From Pythium myriotylum (taxonomy: Eukaryota > Oomycota > Peronosporomycetes > Pythiales > Pythiaceae): DNA of 64,000 nucleotides. The number at the start of each line of letters is the position of its first letter. Position 1 is the first letter of the stretch. Position numbers and translations under genes: made by a program. The notes beneath the pieces are model-generated. The model was not told the origin of the DNA. It saw nothing but the letters and a program-made list of their open reading frames with translations, and did no database searches. Below, piece by piece: positions 20,994 to 31,269 of the stretch. The DNA lies in assembly GCA_023091665.1 (NCBI GenBank), contig JALJCQ010000031.1:744001-808000 (forward strand), written 5' to 3'.

Positions 20994-23900
20994 GGTACGG
21001 CTTCAGGCGCCCAACGTAGAAGGTCGGGTGCAAGCGCAACTTCTTGGGAAGTTCTAGCGTGTAGGCGTCACCGACAACGTTGGTAACTTTAAATAGACCG
21101 ATATATCTTGGCAACAACTTGTTCGAACCCAAGTGACTGATGAGCCGCTCTGGTAAGTTCTGCGTCGAGAGCAGAACACGATCTCCCACATCGAACTTGG
21201 TTCGATTCGAGCGGCCGCTCGAATCGGCGTTTTCCTTCTGACGGTCGACTGCGTCCGCGACGGAGTCTCGCACAAATCGCACAATGGCTTGTCGGTTTTC
21301 GACGAAGTCGTTGATCGACTTCTCTTCTCTCGGCGATAGGGTCGAGAGCTCTGGCAATGCATCGAAGTTGAACTCGGACGACGGGTTCTCGCGCGCAGTT
21401 AGGACCGCTGCTATCACCGCTTCGATCGCATTGAGGTCTACGTCCATGTCTTCATCTCCGTTTCCAGCGGCGGCCGGAGACACGGGCTCTTCGTCGACGT
21501 CCATGCCGGCCGGGTTGTCGGCATATCCGTTCTCGACAAGGTTGTTCTCTGTGGAGCCCTCGAACTCGGGGGCAGGGGCACGGTCCGGGTTTGCTTGAAC
21601 TTCCTCACGGTCGAAAAATTGAACGTTTTCGAAACCTTGAACATCACCGTGGACCTGGCCGGGGCTAGGACCTTGAACTTGGGTCTCGTGCTGATGATCC
21701 ACGCGACCTGATTGGGTGGGACGTGACGCGTCATCGTTGGGTGCAGATGCCCGAGCAGAACTTGTCACTTCCAGCGTCGAATATCTCGATGCTCCTCCCA
21801 CACCTGAATGCGAGCGACCCGGTGAGGCAAAGAGCGTCGCCGGGGTACGCGGATGACGGCCATAGTTGACGTACGAGGGCGTCATCCCCGACGACACGTG
21901 CACCGAATTATTCAGTGCGAACTCAACAAGAGGCAAGAACTCGCTCCACTCACGGAATGATGTGGCGTAACTGCGAAGCACATCTTCGAGAACGCGATTA
22001 ACGCGTTCAGTCTGCCCGTCTGTTTCGGGATGGGCAGCCGTCGACATTTACAAGCGAGTGTCCAATAGCTTGAACAGCGATCGCCAGAAGAGGGAGGTGA
22101 ATCGAGGATCTCGATCCGACACGATGGTCTCCGGAAGGCCGTGGAGGCGGAAGACACTGTCGAGAAACACAGCGGCAGCCTCTCCTGCTGTGATCGTTTG
22201 CTTCACAGCCGCAAGATGAACCATCTTGGAGAGACGGTCCACAAAGACCATGATCCCATCACGGTCTTGAGAGTCTTTGCGGAATCCGAAGACGAAGTCG
22301 AGGCTGACGGAGTCCCAGACATCACGTGGGACTGGGAGGGGCCGGAGCGGCGCCTGTTGAGCGGGTGACGGCTTCACGCGCTGGCAAACTTCGCACGTGC
22401 GGACCCATTTCCGCACCCACTTGTACTGGTGAGGCCAGTAATAGTTCCTCGAAAGCGAGAGAATTGTCTTCTCTCGTCCTAAATGACCTCCGACGGGCGC
22501 ATCATGGTGCTCGTGGATGAGACGAAGTCGAATGTCGTCGTCATTGGGGACGACGACGCGAGGAGCGTCGGTCTTATCGACGCTATAGTAGAGGAGACCG
22601 TCGGCAAGCTGGTACCGGCGGACACGAGCACGCACACGAGGTGTAAGACGGAACAGCAGTGACTCCGAACCATCAGAGCCGTCAGAAGATAGGAACTCAA
22701 TTAACTCTTGGCAGACAGGGTCGGAGGAGTAGGCTCGGCGAATGTCGTCGGTGAGCGACGACTGCACAGAGTGAATCAAAGCGTTGAGACCTTCCTCAAC
22801 GCACCTTGGGCATTCTTGAGGCGCCGACGACTCATCGATCGGCGCGCGCGGGTCGTAGTCCGGGCGACGTGAGAGCGCATCCGCAAGGATGTTGCTCTTT
22901 CCCGGCTTGTAGTGTACAACAAAGTTGTACTCGGCGAAGAACGACAGCCAACGGGCCATCCGTTGGGACAGGTGCGGAGACTTCGTCGCCGTTCGCAACG
23001 ACGCATGATCCGTGTAGAAGGCGAACTGCTGTTCGCCCAGCAGATACACTCGGAACTTGGCGAGTGCGTACTTCATGGCAAGGAGTTCCTTGTCGTGGAC
23101 CGGGTAATTCCGCTCGGCCGTCTTCAGCTGCCGTGACTGGTAGCTGATCACTCGCTCACGGCCCTCAACATCAAACTGCATGAGGGCGCAGCCGATAGCA
23201 TAGTCACTTGCGTCGCAAACGACGTGGAAGGGTCGATCGTAGTCGGGGAGCGCCAAGATCGGCGCTTCTTGTAGGCTCGACTTGACCGAGTCAAAGGCCT
23301 GCTGGTGCTCAGCGGACCATTTCCACTCGACGTCCTTCCGCAGAAGCTGCGACAGCGGCTGGACGAGGGCTGCATAATTCTTCGTATACTTGTGCAGATA
23401 ATTTGCGAGCCCCAGCCACTGCCGGAGTTGTTTCTGGTCCTTGGGCACTGGCCAGGCACAGATCGAGGCGACCTTCTCAGGATCGGAACGGACACCGTCC
23501 TTGCTCACATAGCAGCCTAGCACCGGAATTTCCGGTGCGAAGAATACACACTTCTTCAGATTCGCGTAGAGCTTGTGTGTTCGCATCGCTTCGAACACTT
23601 GGCGAACATCCTCCGGCGCCCTGCCGTCCTCGGCCTTGCTGTGGACAAAGATGTCGTCGAAGTAGCTCGGCGCGAAGCTGCGGAACGGCCGCAGCACGTG
23701 CGATACCATCCTGTTGAAGGTCGCTGGTGCGTTCTTGAGACCCTGAGGCATCACTAACCACTCCCAGAGCATTCCACTCGGCGTGCTGACAGCTGTGAGC
23801 GGGACATCCTGCTCGCGCATAAGGATCTGGTAGAAGCCATCCATCAAATCGATGGCACTGAACACCACCGACCCGGACATCGAGTCCAGGATCATGTCCT

Positions 23901-25599
23901 TCCGAGGTATCGGCGTTTGTGCCGGTATCGTAGCGTCGTTCAGCTTGTTGAATGCATGAACAATCCGCCAGCCGCCAGTAGCTTTCTTGACGCAGAACGT
24001 TGGGCTCGAGTGCGGGAAAACCGACTCACGAACGTGACCTGCTTTTCTGCGGGCCTCGAAAAAGGCATCAATAGCCTCAACTTGATCGCGGGGAAGCGGC
24101 CACTGGCGCATCACACAGTACTTTGAGCCTGGCACGAGATCGATCTCGTGTCGAACACCGCGGTCAGGCGGTAATGCTTTCGGGACTTCGTCCGGAAAGA
24201 TGTCTTGGAACTCCAAGACGAGTTCGTACGCCTTGCTACCTGATTCCTTGAGGGCCTCTAGAGACTGCGCTGCGTAGCGCTGCTCACGCTGTGTCTTTGA
24301 GGTCGCGTCGGGATTCATTGTCGACGCTGTCATGAAGTGATCATCCTCTGCAACGATCACGCACACCTGTTCGATCTCACCACGCTTGAGATCCTTCAGA
24401 AATGTCTTCATCGAGATCGTGCCACATTGCACGATCTCCGCTGCCATACGCGGGGGGTTTGGCACCCGGATGTGCTGGAACGCCGGCGCCGCGGTTGTAT
24501 AGACAGCCGCCAGGATGTCTTCCTCCCCGTCTTCCAAAGCGACGAGACACGGTTTCTCGTCGCATACACGGTCTCCATCTTCGCAAGCGATGAGACACGG
24601 TTTCTCATCGCAATCTTGAGACCCGGTCTCTAAGCCGGCGTCATCTTCACAAATCGTGGTGGAACCGCCACGTTGCGCTTCCTCTTCAGCAAGAAATGCA
24701 TCGACGATGTAATCGACCGACGCCTCGTGTATAGCGCGCGCACGTTTCGCGCGCAGACGCTTGCGCTTCCCAGCGTGTGAGCCCGATTTTCGTCGAGCTC
24801 GTCGTCGACGCGGCGTCGACGGCGCCATCGATGGAGCATCCTTGACGGGAGTCGAACTGGTCGACTCGCAGCTATCAGCACCGACAGGGCCATCGCTCTC
24901 TGTGGCGGCTGTAGTAGCTGCGGATGAACATACGGACATGTTCATCCACCAGACTTCGTCGATAACGGCGAACGCTTCATCATCGATGGTGCCGGACGCG
25001 ACAGCGCCGACACTCTTCACGGACCGACTTTTCCAGTCGATCCGGGGTTCGTGGCGTTCGAACCACGGCAAACCGAAGATGCAATCGAACCTCTTGTCCA
25101 TGTCAATTGCGAAAAACACATCTTCCTTCTCGGATCCACCGAGAACATACTTCATGTGTACCGAATGCTTCGGTACTTCTCGCGGCCTGCCGTCTGCAAG
25201 CCGAATCGTCATCTTCTCTCCTTCATCTCGAATCTTCATGCCCGAACACTACTTCAGGCAACCAATGCGAACGAAATTCTTCGTTGCTCCGCAATCCAGC
25301 AGGGCTGTGATCGGCTCATCCATTCCGATCACTCTCACGCGAAGTGTGACCAACTTGTTGGAGCCACTGCCGGTGGTGGAATTGAAACACGCCTCAGACG
25401 TGCTGGGGCCAAGGCGACGGTGCTCCACCGTTGCACGCGCCGCCTCACTCCGGCCAGTAGAGCGCCCCGCACCTACTGGTCCGACTCGTTTTTTGGCGAG
25501 TCGTCCGTCAGCTGATGGAAGCGGACGGATCGGCCCTGGGCGACCGACGCTGGCGCCGGCGGGAGACAATCTTTGGCGTGGTGGCCGGCTTTCTGGCAC
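20077..25599 (-). pseudogene. Gypsy Pol: protease, RT, RNase H, integrase, chromodomain
   Basis: The single minus frame has three stops (25249-25251 TAG, 22048-22050 TAA, 20473-20475 TGA). The protease site reads ALLDCGATKNFV, just before the first stop. The reverse transcriptase has YFDDIFVHSK. RNase H has CDASDYAIGCALMQ, TDHASLRT and ILADALSRRPDYD. Integrase has the HHCC zinc site (GGHLGREKT to CEVCQRVKP), VSLDFVFGF, IVSDRDPRFTS and, across the second stop, DTRL then MSTAAHPETDGQTERVNR. The chromodomain reads WVVDRIVDH, YRVHWLGFPDDQDTWEH and EIPGLVRQYE. A long Cys/Glu-rich spacer with an imperfect repeat (CDEKPCLIACEDG, CDEKPCLVALEDG) lies between protease and RT. Gag precedes it in another frame, so Pol was probably made by frameshifting. 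Confidence 0.9.
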
Positions 25600-26504
25600 C
25601 GAAAGCAGCTCCCCTTCTTCGAACTCTTCTTCGCGTAGCGGGTGCCACCACTACCTTCTCTGCCGTGGAACTGCAAGACAGACAGATCCATTGGCTCCGG
25701 CTCAGACGGAGCCTCCGAGTAACGGTTGCGATAACCGTAACTGCGCGCCTGACGAGCGTTGTAGTCTTCCGTCAGCGCAATCGAGAAGGCTTCCTCGAGA
25801 GTTTCTGGATAAGTCCGGAAAAATTGTGTCTTCGCTGGACCATCGCGGAGACCCGTCATAAACATCGCGACTTGTGTAGCCATGTCGATCGGCTTGCCGA
25901 CGACACACGATGCGAGGTACCGCATCCGCTGGATATAAGAGTGGAGGTCGGTATTACCTTGTTTCGCGCTGAGAAACTCGGCGCGCATGCGGAATTCGCT
26001 CTGCGGCGGCTCGAAAGTCGACTGCAACTTCGACTTGAAGTCTTCGAGCGACCGAAAGCATTTCCGGTCAGCAGACCTGAGGCCATAGGCCCAAGTCTTC
26101 ACCTTCCCAGTCAGTTGCGACATGGCATAGCGGATCCTCTGTTCTTCGTCGACGATGAGCCGGGCATCGATTGCCTCGTCCAGCTCGCAGAACCAGCGAC
26201 GAAGTGGCGTCTTCTCGTCGCCACCATATTTGGATGTGTCGATCTTGAGCGGTTCGACACGCGGCGAACTCTTCTGACGCCCGAGAGTCTGCGCCTGGGC
26301 GCGCGCGTCATCGAGTTCACGCATCATGAACTCTTGAGCAGCGAGACGTTGGGCTTCCGCGTCACCGCTGCGTAGGAGGGCCTTCACAGCAAGAGGGCCA
26401 GCGGCCTCAGCCATGCGGCCGAGGGCCTCCCATTCAAACTGGGTGAGGTGCGGGAAGCGTTCCGCACGAGTCAGCTGCCTGAGGTCGAAGCTGAGGTCGG
26501 CCAT
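25473..26504 (-). CDS. Gypsy Gag (capsid and zinc knuckle)
   Basis: This is an intact 343-residue ORF from the ATG at 26504. The track of the frame extends upstream without an ATG. Residues about 80-230 form the retrotransposon gag domain (PLRRWFCELDEAIDARLI, KVKTWAYGL, FKSKLQSTFEPPQSEFRMR, LHSYIQRMRYLASCVVG). Near the C-terminus a CCHC knuckle, CFRCQKAGHHAKDC, binds RNA. The ORF overlaps the protease frame by about 125 bp in a different frame. It looks undamaged although Pol is broken, so it could still supply particles in trans. Confidence 0.9.
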   Translation of the reverse strand: MADLSFDLRQLTRAERFPHLTQFEWEALGRMAEAAGPLAVKALLRSGDAEAQRLAAQEFMMRELDDARAQAQTLGRQKSSPRVEPLKIDTSKYGGDEKTPLRRWFCELDEAIDARLIVDEEQRIRYAMSQLTGKVKTWAYGLRSADRKCFRSLEDFKSKLQSTFEPPQSEFRMRAEFLSAKQGNTDLHSYIQRMRYLASCVVGKPIDMATQVAMFMTGLRDGPAKTQFFRTYPETLEEAFSIALTEDYNARQARSYGYRNRYSEAPSEPEPMDLSVLQFHGREGSGGTRYAKKSSKKGSCFRCQKAGHHAKDCLPPAPASVAQGRSVRFHQLTDDSPKNESDQ

Positions 26505-26548
26505 CTTGATGTCTTGGTCGTGTGGACGGACCAACAAGTGCTACCAGG

Positions 26549-26860
26549 TGTAACGGGCGCAGATCCGTTACACAGCGTCGAGACCCCTGTCCCGACGCTC
26601 AGATTGGGCTCTTGACTTGACGGTAAATTAGACTCTGCGTTGAGAGGTCCAGACATCTCAGGACCTCATTAAACCTACTCTGGTGTCCCTAATAAAACCC
26701 ATGTATGCGGTGTCGTCCTCTGATAGGATGAAATCTCAGAGAATTTCCACCAATGGAAATGCAACAAGAACACACGCGTCTCTGACCAATCAGAGACACG
26801 GGAGGGAAAACTCTCTCTTATAGAACCTACTCTCTTGTAATGGGCTGTGGGCCCATTACA
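26549..26860 (-). repeat. 5' LTR (312 bp) of gypsy element
   Basis: The ends on the plus strand are TGTAACGGGC and GCCCATTACA, so the element's LTR runs TGTAA to TTACA on the minus strand. Both termini are themselves near-palindromes: 26549-26572 (TGTAACGG, CCGTTACA arms) and 26836-26860 (TGTAATGGGC, GCCCATTACA arms). The primer-binding-like TGGTAGCA follows two bases beyond the LTR. Confidence 0.8.
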
Positions 26861-27332
26861 CTAGGTTGTTGCGTTGAGTTGTCTATTAACACTAGAGACT
26901 CGGAGAACACTGGAACGGTTGTACCTTCACTGGTTAAAGAACCTGTATGACATCGAACACATTGTGTTTGGTTAGAAGAAGCATAACGGGCTTAGGTGAA
27001 TCTATTCGATCGAGTCGCCTTCAAACTTCGAACGAACCAAAAGTGATGACCCTGCCTCGAAATCGAAGCTGTCCCCGAGTGATTACGCTGAGAAAGGCTA
27101 CCACAACAAGTCTGCGGTTCTACCAATTTATGACTGTACTATTATATTAGATTCATCTGTTGGTCAGTTTGCAGCGTAATAAAGTCATTGATGTTGATTT
27201 CGTTTGTAGTTTGCATAATCGTGAGTATTAGTGACTCAACCAGCCGATTACGCTACACGTCTTACACGACAAACGCATGGTCGAGGGAGACGCGAAACTG
27301 GCCGAGTAGAGCAAACCAAGTTGTAGCTCGGT
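26861..27332. other. Intergenic, no gene seen
   Basis: This stretch lies between the gypsy LTR and the first OYE gene. Small frames present show no recognisable protein. Confidence 0.6.
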
Positions 27333-27347
27333 CTCACTTCCCAAGTT
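27333..27347 (+). promoter_or_regulatory. Oomycete initiator-like motif, OYE copy 1
   Basis: CTCACTTCCCAAGTT resembles the oomycete initiator core (GCTCATTYYNCAWTTT) and lies 31 bp before the ATG. The OYE copy 3 gene has its own, different initiator, so the near-identity of the two coding regions does not extend to their promoters. Confidence 0.5.
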
Positions 27348-27378
27348 ACCATCGACCCCACACCAGTCTCCACGCACC

Positions 27379-28534
27379 ATGGTTGCAACACCCAAGCTCT
27401 TCACGCCATTCACGCTCGGCGGCAAGCAGAACCCCATCACGCTCAAGCACCGCGTCGTCATGGCGCCGCTCACGCGACTGCGCGCCGGCGATCCAGGCGT
27501 CCAGCCTGACTACGCCGCCACATACTACGGGCAACGCGCCACCGACGGTGGGCTCATCATCGCCGAGGCCACCAACATCTCACCGCAGGCCCGTGGGTAC
27601 CTCGGCGCGCCGGGCATTTTCAATCAGAAGCAGATCGATGCGTGGAAGCCCATCACCGAGGCCGTCCACGCCAAGGGCGGTGTGATCTTCCTGCAGCTCT
27701 GGCACACAGGACGTCTGAGCCACCCGTTGTTGCAGCCGAACGGTGAGCTGCCAGTGTCGTCGAGCACGAATCTGCCTTTGAGTGACACGCGCACGGCGCC
27801 AACGAGCGAGGGCATGAAGCCTCTCGTGAAGCCGCGTGCATTGGAGACGCACGAGATCCCAGGTATCGTCCGCGACTACCGCGTGGCGGCCGAGAACGCG
27901 ATCGCTGCGGGCTTTGACGGCGTTGAGATCCACGCTGCGAACGGGTACTTGCTGGAGCAGTTCGTGTTCGATTCGATCAACAACCGCACGGACCAATACG
28001 GTGGATCAGTGGAGAACCGCGCGCGCTTCTTGTTCGAGGTCGTGGAGGAGATCCTGAAGAGTTTGCCGTCGAGCAAGGTGGGCATCCGTCTCTCGCCATA
28101 CCACAAGACGGCTGACCAGATCGAGTCGGACCCAGCTACGACGTACAAGTACATTTTTGAGAAGCTTGATACGTACGACTTGGCGTACACTCACCTCGTC
28201 GAGGCGTGGCTTCCATTACGAGAACGACCTGACGCCGGCTGATGGAGCCACGGCGTTCTTCCGTAAGATCTACAAGGGGGTGCTGCTTACCGCCTCGGGC
28301 TACGAGCGTGACAGCTCAATCGAGGTCATTGAGAAGGGCGACGCTGACCTTGTGGCCATTGGCCGTCTCTTCATCTCGAATCCGGATCTTGTGAAGCGCT
28401 TCGAGTTGAACACCAAGGTTACGCCATTCGATAAAGCGTCGTTCTATATGACAGGCACGAACGGGTACATTGATTACCCGACACTGGAGGAAGAGGAGGC
28501 TGCTGCCGCAGCGACCGCCGCGGAAAAGCAGTGA
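27379..28534 (+). pseudogene. Old yellow enzyme copy 1, chimeric and frameshifted
   Basis: From ATG 27379, 275 codons give an OYE N-terminal domain identical in protein to the copy at 31270-32418, with the key residues present: T32 in APLTRLR, Q106 in FLQLWHTGR, H185, N188 and Y190 in EIHAANGYLLEQF. After CTCGTCGAG at 28195-28203 two bases (CC) are missing relative to the paralogs. The frame then ends at 28242. The other frame continues to 28534 with an OYE C-terminus (FHYENDLTP, VLLTASGYER, LFISNPDLVKRFELN) that is unlike copy 3 and closer to copies 4 and 5. The FMN-binding C-terminal third is therefore not made. Known: OYEs reduce activated C=C bonds with NADPH through FMN. Inferred: non-functional chimera. 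Confidence 0.9.
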
Positions 28535-28655
28535 AAAGAGCAGAAAAAAGAACTCCAAGCTGGAGAGCATTTTAATCACAAAAGAGTTGCTGTTGGAGAA
28601 TGCGGTCATACGAAAGTGCTCATGAAACTATACAGTATGCTCAGGGATGCCGAGC

Positions 28656-29765
28656 TTAGCCCTCCATGGGTGGGTAGTCTGTGTACCCGATCTCTCCAGA
28701 CGAGTATGACGTCCCGCGGTCGTACGGTGCGAGCTCGGCGTTCGCCTGGAATCTCTTGACGAGATCGGGATTCGAGATGAAGTACCGACCAATCGCCACG
28801 AGGTCGGCGTGGCCTTGCTCCACGATGTCGATCGCGTTCTGTCGATCGTACCCAGAGACGGTCATCAGCACGCCCTTGTAGATTTGGCGGAAGAAAGCGG
28901 CCGCTCCACCAGCAGGAACGAGCTCCAGCACGTAGTGGTAGCCTCTTGGCTCGATGATGTAGACATAGGCGAGGCTGTAGGTATTTAGCCGGTCGAGAAC
29001 AGAGGAGTAGGTCGCGGTCGGATTGGAATCGAACTGTCCACAACTCTTACTGTACGGTGAGAGCCTCACAGCGAGTCTCGAGGATGGGATACTCCTGAGC
29101 ACTTCATCTAACACCTCAAACAAGAACCGGGACCGGTTCTCCACCGAGCCGCCGTAGGCGTCAGTACGGTCGTTGGCTCCGTCATGGAGGAACTGTTCAA
29201 GCAAGCTACCGTTTGCAGCGTTGATCTGGACACCATCGAATCCCGCTTCGAGTGCGTTCTCAGCTGCACGGCGGAAGTCCTGAGCGATCTCGGCGATCTC
29301 GCGTATCTCCAACGCGCGCGGCTCCACCAATGGTAGCGGCCCATCGCGAGTGGGGACAACGCGGTTTCCGTCGACAGGCATGCTTACACTTGAGGAAACC
29401 GGTCGCTCGTTATTGGGCTGCAAACTCGGGTGGCTCATACGCCCGGCATGTGTGAGTTCCATGAAGATGACACCACCTTTAGCATGGACAGCCTCGACGA
29501 TGGGTCGCCAGGCGTCGACTTGATCGGCCGTGTAGATCCCTGGCGAGCCATACGCACCCCGTGCAGTCGGTGATATGTTGGTAGGATCACTGATGAGCAG
29601 TCCGCCGGAAGTCGTGCGTTGAGCAAAATACTTCTCGGCGTACGGTGGCTGGACACCGTCGTCGTCTGCGCGGAGTCGCGCGAGCGGCGCCATGGTGAGG
29701 CGGTGCTGCAGCACGATCGGGTCGGACTCGCCGCCGAGCGTTACAGGCGAGAAGAGCTTGGACAT
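28656..29765 (-). CDS. Old yellow enzyme copy 2, altered active site
   Basis: This is an intact 369-residue protein from ATG 29765; frame upstream of that has no ATG. The TIM-barrel landmarks are kept: KLFSPVTLGG, NDRTDAYGGSVENRSRF, IEPRGYHY, VSGYDR, and the phosphate-binding end AIGRYFISNPDLVKRF. Several catalytic or cofactor positions differ from the four paralogs: A29 where Thr contacts the flavin (MAPLARLR), E104 for Gln and T106 for Trp (FMELTHAGR), N182 for the substrate-binding His, and S187 for the proton-donating Tyr (INAANGSLLEQF). N185 is retained. Known: in yeast OYE1 the matching residues are T37, Q114, W116, H191, N194 and Y196. Inferred: it may bind FMN yet have weak or changed reductase activity. 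It could be a binding protein, a neofunctionalised enzyme or an early pseudogene. Confidence 0.9.
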   Translation of the reverse strand: MSKLFSPVTLGGESDPIVLQHRLTMAPLARLRADDDGVQPPYAEKYFAQRTTSGGLLISDPTNISPTARGAYGSPGIYTADQVDAWRPIVEAVHAKGGVIFMELTHAGRMSHPSLQPNNERPVSSSVSMPVDGNRVVPTRDGPLPLVEPRALEIREIAEIAQDFRRAAENALEAGFDGVQINAANGSLLEQFLHDGANDRTDAYGGSVENRSRFLFEVLDEVLRSIPSSRLAVRLSPYSKSCGQFDSNPTATYSSVLDRLNTYSLAYVYIIEPRGYHYVLELVPAGGAAAFFRQIYKGVLMTVSGYDRQNAIDIVEQGHADLVAIGRYFISNPDLVKRFQANAELAPYDRGTSYSSGEIGYTDYPPMEG

Positions 29766-29782
29766 TGCGGAGCCGAGAGCGA

Positions 29783-29797
29783 GGATTTGGAAGTGAC
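29783..29797 (-). promoter_or_regulatory. Oomycete initiator-like motif, OYE copy 2
   Basis: On the minus strand GTCACTTCCAAATCC lies 17 bp before the ATG at 29765 and resembles the oomycete initiator core. Its position supports that ATG rather than the longer non-ATG frame. Confidence 0.5.
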
Positions 29798-31269
29798 TGG
29801 ACAATGCCCCTCGATGGTGGGTGGTGGCACTTCAAAGTGAAGTGGTTGCGAGTGTTGGTCATTGGGATGGGTACATCTCAGTGCCGTCTCATCACGCTGC
29901 CGTCAAATCAATAAGTTAACTCAGTAGCTACCGCCTGTCCGGTCAAGATCCACATGCAATAGCGGATATCGGGCACGTCGAACATTCCAGAGCAATGGGA
30001 CTTTGGGATTTTATCGTTATTTCTTTGTTTTCTCCCTCGTTTTCTTTTCGGTTGAATGAGCACGGATCGTTGAGCACTCTCGGGTACGGAAGTTGAACGA
30101 AGTGTCATCAAGCGATGAATGTTACCAGTCATAAGCATTCAACTCTCCAATTTGCGGCCAACCGCACAAGCGACCCTTCGACTCCTTCCAGCTTCTTCCA
30201 GCTTTTCCAAGGGTCGCCCTCGGGCGACCACTCGCGGGCAACGTGAACCGCTCGTTTGCGACAATCATGCACGGAGAGTCGCCCATGGCGCATGAAGATC
30301 GCCGAGCTCGAGTTCCGAGGCCGCGCGCGGAGAAGCCTGGAGCTGCAGGATGCGCCGGAGGGAGTGGGCTATGTGGGTGTCGGAAGGCGTACGCTGGGCG
30401 TGCGCTGCCCTGGAGTGAAGAAAGAACGAAGCTGTCGTCAGCTCCAACGACTCAAGGCTTCGAAATTGCGTGCGCAAAGCACGTGCCACAGCAGAACGAC
30501 GCGGTCGCTACTCCGGTGGTGGCGAGCGAAGGAGAAGACCCGCAAGGGAAGAGAAGGCGTGCTAGACGCGCTTGGTGACGACGCAGCCGCTGCTCCGGTG
30601 GTGGCGAGCGAAGGAAGAGGACGAGTGTGCATGTAGGCTACCTTGACTTGGTAGATCTGCAGAGGACGGAGCGAAGAACGTTTGGTGATCGACTGCTCCA
30701 TCAATTAAAAGCCAGACGACAGTGCCTGGAGAGATACGAGGGAGTTCACCCGTTTGTGGTCGTCGCTAAGGCTCCGCGACGGCAGCAAGCCACAAGCAAC
30801 CATGATACGCCCGGTTGAACAGAAGAACTGATTAGACCGGTTTGACAGAAGGCCGTCGGAACATTCCCGACGATGTCAGGAAAAGAGTGTGCTCGCCGTC
30901 GACGGTGGACCCTCTTGTCCTGAAGAAAAGATAAAAAGGTGCAGCCCGAACAGCTGCGGCTATTGGATTCTTTAAACGTAGCGATCTAATAGACCTCAAA
31001 TTCAAAGTCAAAAGTCATAAGCATTCAAAACGAATGCCACGTTGCCACGGAGTGATGCCGCAAAGCAAATTTTGCGTTGATTGTGAAAGTAGAGGTAGAA
31101 GCAGAATTAGTAGCGATATTGAACTAGATGGGGTGGTTGCTTGGTAGCTACAACAATCCAGTGAACGAGAACAGCGAATTTTCACACCAAATACGGGAGA
31201 CTCTCATTTATTTGACGAAGATACATGAGTGCATAGGCGATCTTGAACCCCTCGTGGTGGTTGAGTCTA
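29798..31269. other. Intergenic, no gene seen
   Basis: Short open frames at 30243-30640 in several registers share no motif with known proteins. The repeated string CCGGTGGTGGCGAGCGAAGG appears near 30512 and 30596, so the segment has an internal duplication of about 84 bp spacing. Confidence 0.5.

Larger units (their letters stand above)
19036..26860 (-). mobile_element. Chromodomain Ty3/gypsy retrotransposon, decayed
   Basis: Read on the minus strand, the order is 5' LTR (26549-26860), a primer-binding-like TGGTAGCA right after the LTR, gag, protease, reverse transcriptase, RNase H, integrase, chromodomain, a polypurine tract (AAGAGGGGGAT) and the start of the 3' LTR at 19132. The 3' LTR is cut off at about 19036, so only 97 bp remain. 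Protein order RT-RH-INT defines Ty3/gypsy, and the C-terminal chromodomain places it in the chromovirus-like group. Three in-frame stops break pol. Confidence 0.9.
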
